Shown here: positions 10,501 through 22,800 of the stretch, piece by piece
Numbering within the stretch: position 1 is the stretch's first letter
How the letters are laid out: each line of letters starts with the position of its first letter
Source of the DNA: Limnephilus marmoratus
Lineage: Eukaryota > Arthropoda > Insecta > Trichoptera > Limnephilidae
DNA: 64,000 nt
Direction of reading: 5' to 3'
NCBI GenBank assembly: GCA_917880885.1
Contig: OU862923.1
Span: forward strand, 27,419,770-27,483,769
Position numbers and translations under genes: made by a program
Notes under the pieces: generated by a model
What the model was told of the DNA's origin: nothing
Databases searched by the model: none
The model's input: the letters and a program-made list of their open reading frames with translations, nothing else

Positions 10501-10986
10501 TATGATACTCGAATTGTTAATTATTTATTTATTTATTTTATTCAGGTTCTCCATAAAACAGTTATACACCAAATTATTACAGAGAAGATTATAAAATTTA
10601 AAATAAGAAAAAAAAGTCCGTGGGGGCAGTTTCACTATGTTCTGACATATGTCAAAAGATAGTTACTGAACTCTCTATAGGTAACATTGAAGATGTCGAT
10701 GCTCAATGCAGAATCGTTAAGCAGTTGAATTACTCTGTTTATTGGTGCATTCTGATAGGAAGAAGATCTCGCTTTCGGAGCATAAAAAAGTGTGTGGGAT
10801 CTCCCACGAGTATACGCTTTAGGGACATATAGGTTAATCTCCTTTAACGTAGGTGGATTCAGTACAATACCGGAGATCGGCTTAAAAAAATGTTTCCCCA
10901 AAAATATTTTTCGGCGGGCTTCTAAGGTATTAAGATTGAGCATTCCTGTTAAGAACAACGATGGATACAGGAATGGGTAGTTTGTA

Positions 10987-11911
10987 CGAGAGTGGTCTGA
11001 AAAGTTTCCAACCTGAACATGAAGATGGCAGCACTCATCAATGAAAGCTAGTGAATGCAGTTGTGCATCTTTTGACAGTTACTCACCAAAGTTTCGGCCA
11101 TTTTGGATGCGCAGTTTTTAGTTGACAGTCGTTTGAGTGAGTTGATGTGTGTGGTTTTGTGAAAATGGAAAAAAGCTGTTAATAAATTTTTGTTTTTAGT
11201 TTTTTTGCGCAGTTTTCAGTTAAGGGAAAAGAAGTCGCTTGGGGCTAAACCTGGTGAGTTAGGCGGATGGTCATGCAGTTCAAACCGCTGAGGTGTGAGA
11301 CGGTGCGTTGTCTTGGTAAAACACGTTTTTGGTCTAATGTGAGCCAACGTGGTCTAACGTGAGTCAAACGCGGCACCCAACGCGCGGACAGCCTTCTCGT
11401 GTCTAAATCTTGATTTAATATGTGACAGGCACGCTCTTTGGACATTTTCATAACCTCTGCTATCTCTCTCACTTTAATTCGGCGGTCGTCTAACACTATT
11501 TGGTGAAGTTTAGCAATGTTATCGTCAGTAGTTGCAGTTTTTGGACGTCCCGAACGTTCATCGTCTCCCAAGCTCTTACGGCCAAGTTTAAATTCAGCTG
11601 CCCAAAATTTCACTGTGGTAAATGATGGTGCAGAGTCCCATATACAGAGTCCAACCGATCTTTGATTTGCGTAGGCGTATTGCTTTTGCAAAAACAAAAA
11701 TTTAATAATAGCTCGACACTCAATTTTTTCCATTTTCACAAAAACACACACATCGACTCGCTCAAACGACTGTCAACTAAAAACTGGGCGTCCAAAATGG
11801 CCGAAACATTGGTGAGTGACTGTCAAAAGATGCACAACTACATACACTAGCTTTTATTGACTAGTGCTGCCATCTTCATGTTCAGGTCGGAAACTTTTCA
11901 GACCACCCTCA
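10987..11911 (-). mobile_element. mariner element with ~190 bp inverted ends and internal deletion
   Basis: TA flanks on both sides (10985-10986, 11912-11913). The left (10987-11185) and right (11725-11911) ends are near-perfect inverted copies beginning gagagtggtctgaaaagttt. Such long terminal repeats are unusual for mariner, whose ends are usually about 30 bp. A truncated transposase lies between them on the minus strand. Confidence 0.85.
11245..11751 (-). pseudogene. mariner transposase, internally deleted
   Basis: The 168-residue frame has the N-terminal helix-turn-helix half of a mariner transposase (VKFWAAEFKLGRKSLGDDER, SGRPKTATTDDNIAKLHQIV, IAEVMKMSKERACHILNQDL) up to RPRWLTLDQKRV, then jumps to a decayed copy of the last catalytic block (RTVSHLSGLN) and a stop. 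The central DDE/D region with the first two aspartates is gone, so it cannot be active. Confidence 0.85.
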
Positions 11912-12190
11912 TATATTCCCTCATATACAGGTAACGCATAAACCTTTTCTGTACTCTTTCTATTTCTAGTTTTGTTCAGAGGGGGCGCAGATAATGGAGC
12001 TGTATTCTAGGATGCTGCGAACAAGTGCTTCATATGTTCTTCGTATTGCAATTCCATTAGTAAATGATCTCGTATTACGAAGAAAAAATCCGAGCATTTT
12101 GTTGGCGCGGGAGACAATGTCAGGATATGTGGGATTTGAAAGAGAGATTTACTTCAAAAATCACGCCAAGGTCACGAATTTTCATTAAAA

Positions 12191-12803
12191 TTCATGTGAT
12201 TAAGTTTGTGGTAAAGGCCAGTCGGGGAAGTGTATGAATGGAGTATGCGTGTCTATCAAGTTTCATTAAAAAAAACCCATAAGGAAAATAAGCAATTTAT
12301 GATTGTAAGTGATGTCTAGGAACTTACTACATTGTACTAAGCCCGTCGCAGTTTACTAGCGTTAGGTAGTTCGATGTGCAAAATTTTTCTTTGTCAGCCG
12401 TAATATTTCATGGTAATTTTTACTACACGAAACAGTAAAACCCTATATATTTTCATGTTTATAATTATATCGCGAAGCTGATCGAACTGGTATATAAAGT
12501 TTATTTCTTCTTAACATTTTCGGTACATGAATAAATTTATGCATTTCTTAAAAAAATTATATAATAATTATAACATCTGCCCCCTTTCATGGGGTGTGTG
12601 CGTACAGGTGACAAATTTTACTAAAAGAAAATATTACATTTTACAATTCTCTTTTAGCTTCTGCGCTAAGTATATTAATACATAAATGTAAAAACTTTTG
12701 ATTTACGCATTTCTTATCCATTTATTTCTAATTGAATCCAATATGTTAATTTATATGCGGTTCTTCCCCTGACTGGCTTTATTGCAATACTTATCTACAT
12801 CAC
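12191..12803. other. Intergenic AT-rich DNA, nothing recognised
   Basis: It lies between the convergent 3' ends of genes A and B. No exon, RNA or terminal repeat is visible. Confidence 0.5.
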
Positions 12804-13056
12804 GTCGCCTTAGTTCTTAATTGTCCAAATGACCATTTTAGTTTTTGTTCAATCTCCCCTTTAAAATTAAAAATAAACTATATAAAATGATAGTTAATCA
12901 CTTTACTAAGAATTATTAAACTAATGATACCTTTAACTTTACAGAAATAGCTTTATAAAACACCTATCATAATGTTTCATTGAAATAATTAAAGAAAACT
13001 TTCTCCTCTTATAAAATTTTCTAATGGTCGTTTGGACAATTAAGAACAAAGGCGAC
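12804..13056. mobile_element. MITE with ~32 bp inverted ends
   Basis: gtcgccttagttcttaattg at the left pairs with caattaagaacaaaggcgac at the right, and the pairing continues through ccaaatgacca. No coding sequence. No certain target duplication. Confidence 0.65.
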
Positions 13057-13769
13057 AATCAGTCTGCCCGAAGATGAACACTGCAAGGCTGTCCAAAACG
13101 TTGGTTCAAAGAGGAGGAAATGAAATATTCCAGGAGAAAAAACCATACTAATTATTATTGTTAAATAATTTAATGTCTACTGTCTTTTTATATAAAAAAA
13201 AATATAATGTAGGCAACAAATATAATGTATACAAATGACCGGTATATTTGTATTATTTTTACAATTCTTACAGTTATAAAGAATATCTCAAAACAGATGT
13301 AATCAACATAACCTTATAATAATAACCCATGGTTCTATCTGATATAAGAACTATGACTCAAAGCCAATGTGTTGTATCTCCATTTAACAGGTACACTGCC
13401 AGTTCCGGAATGTCTTGAAAAAATCCTCACTTGCCGATTGCGTATGCGTCAATATAACTTTCAATGCTTGGTGTAAATCCGGCAACTATCGTGATGTGTT
13501 GTTTTTATGCTGGCCCTGTGCTTGAATTAATCAAAAAGGTTTTTACATTACCTATTCTAGTTTTTGAGTTCACTGACTGCCTTGAACTGTAAGGCGCCAT
13601 CTTACTCTCATAGAAAATTTTATGTTAATTTGAAATCTGTAAATATCTTTGGAATGGTGTGAGTTAGAGATGCGAAATTTTAACAAATACAAAAAAAATG
13701 GGGAGATACACTATCTTGGCTCTACAGATCTACACATTATATTATTATATAAATTATTATCGATGAATG
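13057..13769. other. 3' flank of gene B; possible retroelement tail
   Basis: 13066-13115 (cgaagatgaacactgcaagg, then caaaacgttgg) resembles the 3' tails of Penelope-type elements but the conserved bases are decayed. The rest holds nothing I recognise; I found no canonical AATAAA for gene B close to its stop. Confidence 0.4.
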
Positions 13770-13882
13770 TCAGTTTTTGGAGACTATCGGACTGATGGTT
13801 GGTGGCAACTCTAGGTGCGAGCGACGAACTGCGTTTTGGGGGTTTTCCTTTCCAGGTAAAAGCATACAGAAAATCAAGCAAA
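13770..13882 (-). CDS. Gene B exon 10
   Basis: Acceptor ttattttcag; encodes VCLIFCMLLPGKENPQNAV (end of TM12) and a basic/polar tail ending ISPIVSKN, TGA. The tail is longer than in gene C and different in sequence. Confidence 0.88.
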
Positions 13883-16800
13883 CTGAAAATAAAACATGAT
13901 TAGTGTTAGATATGTAAAATAAACATTAAAAATCACGATTATAGCTGTTCACAAATAAGTTTTTTTCATTGTTGAACATTAGGTTCGAACATAGTTAAGA
14001 AACTATTGGAGCTGAGTCTAAGCTTCGATGCATTAAAAATCCGATAATAAGCACAAGAAAAACTTTAGAAAATAAAAATTAATAGACCTAAATACTTTCA
14101 ACTTTGAACTAGATTTACTAAAAAAGTTACTAAAAAAAATCAACTGCAAATGCGATATAAATTCACCAGTTTCCCACTTGTACAACTAGTTTCCGGATAC
14201 CATATACATATAATTAGGCATGACTTCAGGCGCCCGCAGGAGGATTCTTTTTTTGGAGTCCATGAGAATCATTGCTCGACCGATAGTAGTTATTCAGCAG
14301 AGTTAGTAAGCTGTCGAACCGGTTAGATACATATACCTATTTAGGATACCTAATCGATTGACCGATAAAGGATTTATCGATAACTTGTCACCGTTCCTGA
14401 GCACGACTGCAGACTGCTAACGAACAAACAACACTTCATATTGAATAATTTTTTTTGAATATATATCTAGACATTTTGTTTAGAAGAGTTTTAATTTTCA
14501 ATGTACGTACATTTGTTACTTTAAATATATTTATATTTGTTATATATGTATTTATATTTGTTACTTTATATATTATATAAAGTAACAAATATACATTAAA
14601 AATTAAAACTCTTCAAAACAAAATTAATAAATTAAGACTTAATTAATTAACACTTAATCTTTGTGAACTGTTGTTTGTTCGTTAGACGTATGCAGTCATG
14701 CTCGGGAACGATGATAAGTTACCAACATTATTGATAAATCCTTTATTGATCCAAGGTGCTAGACACATAGATTCACTAGACATCGACAACCTAGTGGAAC
14801 ACATTTAAAGACACTCAGCCTTAATAAAAAAACACTTCCCAACTGTTAAACAGTGTTTTAGTTACACATTGTATAAAGACTACAATTTTAGATTCAATTT
14901 GGTACTAATAAAAAATATCTATTTTTAAATCCGGCAACATCGCAATTGGGTTAATTTTCTAGTGCTATATGCGCTTGAAGCGTTATACATTTATTCAGGG
15001 TTACAGTTTCTGTAATATGTATCTCCATTAGTCTGTTTTTATTCATAAAATGCTCAATTCATCATTATGTTTGCATAATTTAATATATTTACAACTTATT
15101 CGCGTTTTGTTCTGCTAATATTGTCTACTTGCCTTTGGTATTACGTAGATATCGACTTCTAATATTTTTTCCTATATATTATTCTTCCCATAAAGGGAAG
15201 TGTAGGTATGTCTACGGTGTGTTCCATAAACATTAAATTTTTTGACTCGAAGAGAGATCTCGAGAATAGGATACGAACGATATTGATGAACTAAAGAAAT
15301 AAGTGAATGTTTTGGTACCTCCGAGTAATATGCCAAATCCTATGAAGTTTGCCGGGCAGTAAACCTCCATTAGGTAACCCACTAGATTCGTTCCTGTTAC
15401 GACTCCCAAACGTCCAAAGATTAACAGCAAACACATTGCCATGGCTCTAAAAATTGATTTAAAAAATGTATTAGGAAATGTAATAATAATAATTTTGTAA
15501 AATACTACATGAAATGTGTGAACCAAGACAACCATTCGAAGTGATGAAACAATTTCAACATTAAAAAATTTAAAAATAAACACTTCATTTTAACCACTTT
15601 TTATTGTTTTGATACGAACAACATGTATCATGAGCAAAACTTACCTCTTCAGGGGTTTACTTAAAATTAGATTATAAATATACAATTAAAGAAGGAATCA
15701 GAGAAAGATGGGTTAGGGGGAGAGTCTACAATGAAACAAATTTAGAGATCATTTCATCAAAAAAGATTTTCTGGTTATTGATAATATTTAAATTCTTAAT
15801 TACACTTCTCCTTATCTCAAATATTTCCAGTATTTGAACTAATACCCATCATTAAAATTACAGTCTTTATACTACAGGGTGTCCGCTGGCAGATTTTACA
15901 CTTTGAACTGAGCTCATGGCGCATAGGAAGGCGGCAGTGGGGGGAGCGGGGTATCACATAACGCGCGAGTGTTGCGGGTTGTTTAGTAGCCATGAGTCAG
16001 TAGACTTTTGCAGTTGAGGCGAATTTTACGAACTATTACTCGATCAATGTGGCAAGGCATCAGCTTTTTTCTCACTTTGGTATCTGACGATTGAAGGATG
16101 GCCCGTCGAACCACTTGATGGGTACAGAAATTTAGAGAAACTCGATCAGTCGGAAATGAACCTCGTCCTGGACCTTCAACGACTGTAACTACTCCTGAAA
16201 ACGCAGAACTTGTGAGGAGGGAAATTTTACAATCAAATAAAATCCTTTTTTTTCGGTAGAGGTGAAACCGTTAACGCACAATGGTACCGCGCGATAGTGG
16301 TCAATTTTTTTATACCTGAGCTATATCGTCATGTCATAGTAACAGAACCTATTTTCAGCAGGATGGGGCCCCGGGCGCCACGGCACACACCGCTGGGGAC
16401 TCAATGACTAAAGTGAGAGAGCTTTTTCCTGGAAAATTGATTAGTCGCTTCGGCGACATAGCCTGGCCCCCTAGATTACCCAATCTGACCCCTTGCAACT
16501 TTTTCTTGTGGGGATATCACAAATCTCGCGTATACAGCAATTCGCCATTAACAATAGAGACTCTACAAGAAAATATCCGATGAGAGATTGCAGCTATCAG
16601 TCCAGAACTTGCAAGTGAGTTTTCGCCAACACCAAGGAAAGATTGCAAGAATGTTTGCGGCTAGAAGAACGCCTTTTTAGTGGAGATATTTTTAAAAACT
16701 AAAATCCGCATTTTTCTCATGTGAGATAATAAATATATAACTTTCATTGTATTCATATTTTATTTTTTGAAGTATAAAATCTGCCGGCGGACACCCTGTA

Positions 16801-19800
16801 TTATTAAAAACAAAAGTAAGGCTTTACTCTAATAAATGATTAGTAACTCCAAGAAACTATTGCTGTAACACTTTCTATGCTGCATTTTTCTAATTTATCC
16901 AATAAGTATTTATCACTTGTTTGCTGCAAAAATGACATAATTCAAAATAAGTAAATTTTCCGGAAACGGTTAGAATATTTTTTTTTAGTTATTGTAATAA
17001 AATTGTAAAGCAATACTGACACTTACTGCTGTCTCGCGTCAACTTTTGGTAGTTCAGCAATGTCGTTCTATCGTAAAAAGGAAAGCGGAAATTGTTATTC
17101 CAAATAAGTCATTACATATATGGATTTTTTTATGATTGGTTTAGGTATGTCGTTATTGCAGCAAACAAGCTGATGATAATAAACTAGTAAATTTCAAGGT
17201 GATTTAATAATATGGATTGTCAGGTAGTCAATCAGAAAAATATGTTAATTTTGTAACACAAAATACTGATGGCAATTTTAGAAGTAAAATATCACATAAA
17301 CATTGTCGTCAAATGTAGGCTTACCATAATTATGAAGCACTAAACTGTGACAGGAGGGGGGGGAGGGGTGACACCGCGTTATCCGCCCTGGGTGCGTTTC
17401 ATGAAATTTGCACATCTATTTAGAATTTACAGGTCAATGCAACCGTCATCTTGAATTGGATCATCATTTGTAAAGAATGTTTTAACAGAAAAAATGCTTG
17501 CAGTCACCGTCACACCAGCCTTATGTTTCGCACAACTCCAGTGATCTTTAATATACGCTCGCCCACCGTGTGCAATAGAAAATTCTGAGAAACATTCCTG
17601 GCACTTCACTCTGCTATCTTTACCACAAAGCTTTTTATAAATAGGTAGTCTTATTTATTTTATTTTATTTTATTTATTTATTTACCATGCCATGAAATCT
17701 AAACTGGCCGTGACTCCGGGACCCGTGTCTGAAACCGGGACAATCCCGGTCAAACCGGGACGTATGGTAAGCCTAGTCAAATGGCCATTCAGTACCATTT
17801 TGCTTTTTTGACATTTAAAAGGTCCCCGTTAAACACCGATCATAGGTGCGTGCTTTCTATCAAAATGTATTAATCTGATCATAATTTGTTCAAAAGCTGA
17901 AAGGGACTTAGAATCGTCATTTAACGGGGAACTTTCATGAAAATGAAATGGCGCTCAATGGCCAGTTGACGACAATGTTACATTTGAATTTCTGTGAAAC
18001 GAACCGTCCTTAGATTAATTAGATTACAGTATCGCCCTTAGATTAATTAGAAAAATTACCTATAGTTTGTTGGGAAAAGTTCCACACCATAAGCCAGGAG
18101 TACCCCTCTGAGAATCCCACAGCACTGAAAGATCACCAGGCAGGTCCAAGCCAGCCATGGGTTGCGGATCCAGTGAATGGACAGGGTGGCCAAACACCCC
18201 ACCGAGAGTAGAGCCTGCAGAGCAGTTCTCTTACTGACCCAGCGGAGGCAGATAGCGAGCACCACATTGCTGCAGCCCACAACCAGGGTGACGGAGAGCA
18301 TCATGGGGTATGTGTTTAATCTGAGGGAGTCGTCGCAGACTGGAGTGGCCTGAGAAAGAAATGTGCCAAAGCAACAATAGTTTCGATAATATTATTTTTG
18401 TCTTGTAATTGAAAAGTAATTGCATTTTCTTCCATACAATCTTTGAAAGATAAAATGTTACGTTAAATATGTATTTTGACCGATTTATTATTTTCTTCAG
18501 CAATTGTAACATAACGTTCCATGACAACTCAACAAAGTGATATTTCAACATCCCTTTGAAAAGTCATTAAAAGTGATGAAAAAAATTGATGAATGATAAT
18601 AAATTACTTGTTTTAACCACTGTTTTAACCCGGCGCCATTGTGGTAACCAAACAGAACACAGCCATTTTGGCCGGGTATATTTTACCCCTATAGATTATT
18701 GTAAATATTAGTATTCTATATGTCAACATTAGTATTTTATTTGAAGGAAATAGGTAGTTTTTACATTATTTATGAAAATTAAACAGTTATTTATTATAAA
18801 ATTAGCATATAATCATCAAATATTAAGGAACTAAACATTTTTCTCCTGAGATCAATTTTTTTACAACATAACATAGAATATATATTTAAAAAATAAAAAT
18901 AATAACAATTGAAGAACAAAACATTTTTTTTAACACGATAATATAATAAAATAGTGAGTAATGTGGAACAAAGCTTATGTATTACTTATGTAGTACTAAG
19001 TTTCATACATAAACACATTGTTTATGTATGAAACTTAGTACGTATGTGGCCATTGTGGCCTGTATATAAGTTACCCGAGCGCTCTTCATACACATGTAAA
19101 TTCCACTAATAATTAATTAATTCCACAAACAGCTAATACACTAAAATAATTCAACGACCGCAGCTACTGAGAGCGCCAAATAACGCTCGTATTTTGTTTT
19201 GAAGTTATTAGGATTTTAAAAACTGTCTGTATCTAATCTGGTATTAGATACCCGGCAACAATGACGCCGGGTTAAAAATAAACATACAAAAATGAAATAC
19301 ATAGTATTATATGTACTGATTACGAAAAAATAAATAATATTTATCTTCTGATTTTTCAGAGTTTTTATTGTGTTCCCTTAAAAATCACGAAATCTGGCTT
19401 TGCTCGTCAAGATTAACACTAATAATTTTTTCAAAAAAGAAACACTCATTCCAAATTTCTTACATAATTTTCTGGTTAAAAATCATTAAAAATTTATATT
19501 ATAGGTACTTGCTATATAGATACGTACATACATCAGTTTCAATTTCGAAAATGACAATTAAAATATTTTTCCCTTCAAATATTATACTACATGTGGTACT
19601 TTATCGCTTGTCTGAATTCTTGACAAAATTTGGTTCAATTTTGAAACTGATACTTAAATAAAAATAAATTCTAGTTAGCAAGTTTGATCATTTGAAGATT
19701 GAAGATAATTTGAGTCCTGATGAAGAAACCATTGGCTCTGAACATGTTGATATTTATTATTAAAATAGGGGTTTAAACAATAATACTTTATTATCATTTA

Positions 19801-22800
19801 ATTGATTAATTATCTGCTTTAATCATATTCTATGTACATATGAAATATATTTTGAATTCAATATTAGTACGATACATTCAAAATGCATCTTTATTCACAA
19901 AAATACTCATAGATCTGCAACATCAAATCGATCCAAAACCCTTTTTATTTTTTTGAAATTTTGCACATTTGTGTAAAAATGATGAAAATTTAATTCGGAA
20001 ATGAAAAGTATCTCATTTTATAAACAGTTTTATTTGGTTTACTTTTTACTCACTGTGGGATTTAATTTAGCTGATGTCTCTCGTTCAGTTCTAACACTCA
20101 TCAGCTCACAAAACACCTTGTCATCTGCACCCTCGGATTCCAGCCCTTCCAAAAATCTGTCGACAATATCTGGAAGCCATATGATGAACGAGCTAGTACT
20201 GGAATTAATGGAAATTCAACATAATGGATCCAGTTTTTATCATCAGAAGGCATTTCGTTATGCGGAAACATAAAAGGTTAATTACTATATTCAAACTGAA
20301 AACAGAAATATTTACTTATGCAAGCCACCTTCGTTGGACAAATAATATTTTTTTTATGTAGTAAAAAAGGTGCAAATCATTTTAATCTGTGTTTTGCCAA
20401 TATTGTTCTCATGAACATGTCAATAGTGGAAATTTGAAATGCTGTAAAGGACAGTAAATCCAAAAAAGAGTTAATTTATTTTTCTCTTTTGAACTGGGTC
20501 ATCGAAATATTTCTAGGAAAATAAGTGCGTCTTCTACGACATGCATTTTAAGAGGATTTATTTCTGAAAAATATTAAGTAAATTAACCCGTCTGCTTGGT
20601 TCATTATACTCACACCTCACAATCCGGAAGCCTCGATTTCGCGTATAAATTCTGAAACCGTCACTTTGGATCGAGATTGTAAAATATCTATGCAAGATAG
20701 CTTTCATATTTCAAAGACAATAAGAAGCATTATTTTGTTCTCTTTCTGGTTAAAAGAAAAATACATATGTTTGCATGAGAGGAAGAGAGATATTTAGCTT
20801 TTAAAATGTAAGGTCGCTCGGGACGTTTTTGGTCTTATGAAAGTATAACGCGATTACGTGTTTTGGGATGTATTTATTCCTAAACAAGCAGACGGTTTTA
20901 AACATTGTGTGTGTCAACGCTGCGGCAAGACTCATCACCGGCGTATCTAAATATTCCCATATTTCTAAGCATCTCAAAAATCTTCACTGGCCCCAAAAGT
21001 GCCCCAAGAGAATCCAGTTTAAGCTCTGCTGGATGGTATTCAAGTCTCTTAACAGAATGGCTCCGACTTACTTATCGGAAATGTGTATTCCAGAAAATTC
21101 CAATTCTCGACAATCAACCCTCAGGTCAGCAGCAGCATCAGCGATCGGAAGATTGAAGGAACCAAAGCGCACACCAGATACTAAATTCGGTGAGCGTGCT
21201 TTCGGAGTGTCAGGACCTAAAGTCTGGAATGGACTGCCACATGAGTTAAGAATGATCACAGATTCAGCGAAATTTAGAGCTAAACTTAAAACTCATCTTT
21301 TCAGACAGTCGTATCCATAAGTTAAAAAAACCTTTCACCTTCGCCTTCACGGCTCGCAACATTGCAAATAACTAAGTGTGTAAAAAGAAAGCAAATTCTT
21401 AAAATTCTCCAGACTTTCAAAATAAATATTAACTCAACTTTGGCATTAATCTTCTTTTAAATATAAATATAAATGTAAAACCCATGCAATGTCCAGTGTT
21501 TTGAATATAATGTCCTCCATGTGCAACGTCGTATCTTCCCCAAGCATAAACTTTTTAATAAAGTGTGTTTTATCGGAAGTGTCCTGCAGGTAAGTATGTT
21601 TCTGTATCTATTTGAAAATAATAAAATTAGATAGAGCCTAGGATTCATAATAAATTGTAAAGCGCCCTTGAGGTGATTTTTCACAAAAACGGCGCTATAC
21701 AAATTATCCAATTATTATTATTATTATTATTGTTATTTAAATAAATTTAGAACAATGAGGATCCAGCAGAAATCAGAAGCAGAATCACAGCAGCCAACAA
21801 AACATACTTCTCTTTGCTGCCAGTGTTTAAGTCACGTAGTGTCCACAGAAAAACCAAAATAACCATATATAAGACCATTGTTAGAACTGTATTGGCATAT
21901 GGATGTGAGGCGCTGATATTGACGGTAAAGATGGCTGAAATGCTGGATACTTTTGAAAGAAAAGTGCTGAGAAGAATATGTGGACCCGTGAAAGAGGGTA
22001 AACAGTGGCGCATCCGGCACAATACAGAATTGTATGATATATATAAGGCCCCTAGCATCTCAGCACATATGAGACTCCTCAGGCTGAGATGGGCTGGGCA
22101 TGTACAGAGAATGCCGGATACACGCGTCCCAAAAAGAATTTTGACTGGACACCCAGGTGGAAAGAGAAAAGTGGGAAGACCCAGACTGAGGTGGGAAGAC
22201 GAAGTAAGAGGGGATGCAGCACAGCTTCTCCAGGTACCAAATTGAAGTGAGCCGCTGAGGACAGGAGGAGTTGGAGGCGACTGTTGCAGGAGGCCAAAGC
22301 TCGATATGGGCTGTAGCGCCATCGAAGAAGAAGATTAAATAAATTTACAAAAATATAAAGTATTTTATAAGATCTATCAATGTTATTTTATTATTATCAA
22401 TGTTAATATAAAATGACATTGAATAGATCTTATAGAATACTTAATATTATAGGTCTACAAAAACCGGAGATACGATTTTTTGAAAAAATCAAAAACTTTC
22501 TTTTCGCTCTCCTAAACAATTAACGCCTTTACAGCATTTCAAATTTCCATGGTTGACGTGTGTTAAGGTTCTGTCAAATATTTTTTAATATGTAATATAT
22601 TTCGTTGTTCCAAGACTGCTATTTTTTTTATTTATTCTTTGTTGATGTCTGAAATTAATGTTTATTGTTGAGAGAAAGCAATAAAAACGCTTCTCATTAA
22701 AACTGAAACTAACCTGGCATAAACTCCAAAGTTTAAGACAAAGAATATCAAAATGTATCTTAAATGGGGCCTGACGAACAGTGGAGCAGTTTGCCTCCAT

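Larger units (their letters stand above)
10515..12190 (-). mobile_element. LINE with (TAAA)n tail, split by a mariner element
   Basis: Read on the minus strand from 12190: a decayed RT region (KIRDLGVIFEVNLSFKSHIS, then ALVRSILEYSSII and VQKRF-like sequence in other frames) leads into the mariner at 10987-11911; beyond it the C-terminal part resumes (LYVPKAYTRGRSHTLFYAPK, SYQNAPINRVIQLLNDS, IDIFN). It ends in a (TAAA)n-type tail at 10515-10545. The same family occurs at 37970-38682 and 42160-42500. Confidence 0.72.

Noticed and set aside
18982..19046. Possible microRNA hairpin
   Set aside because: The hairpin is good but it is the inner palindrome of a piggyBac-like MITE; without small-RNA data I do not call a miRNA.
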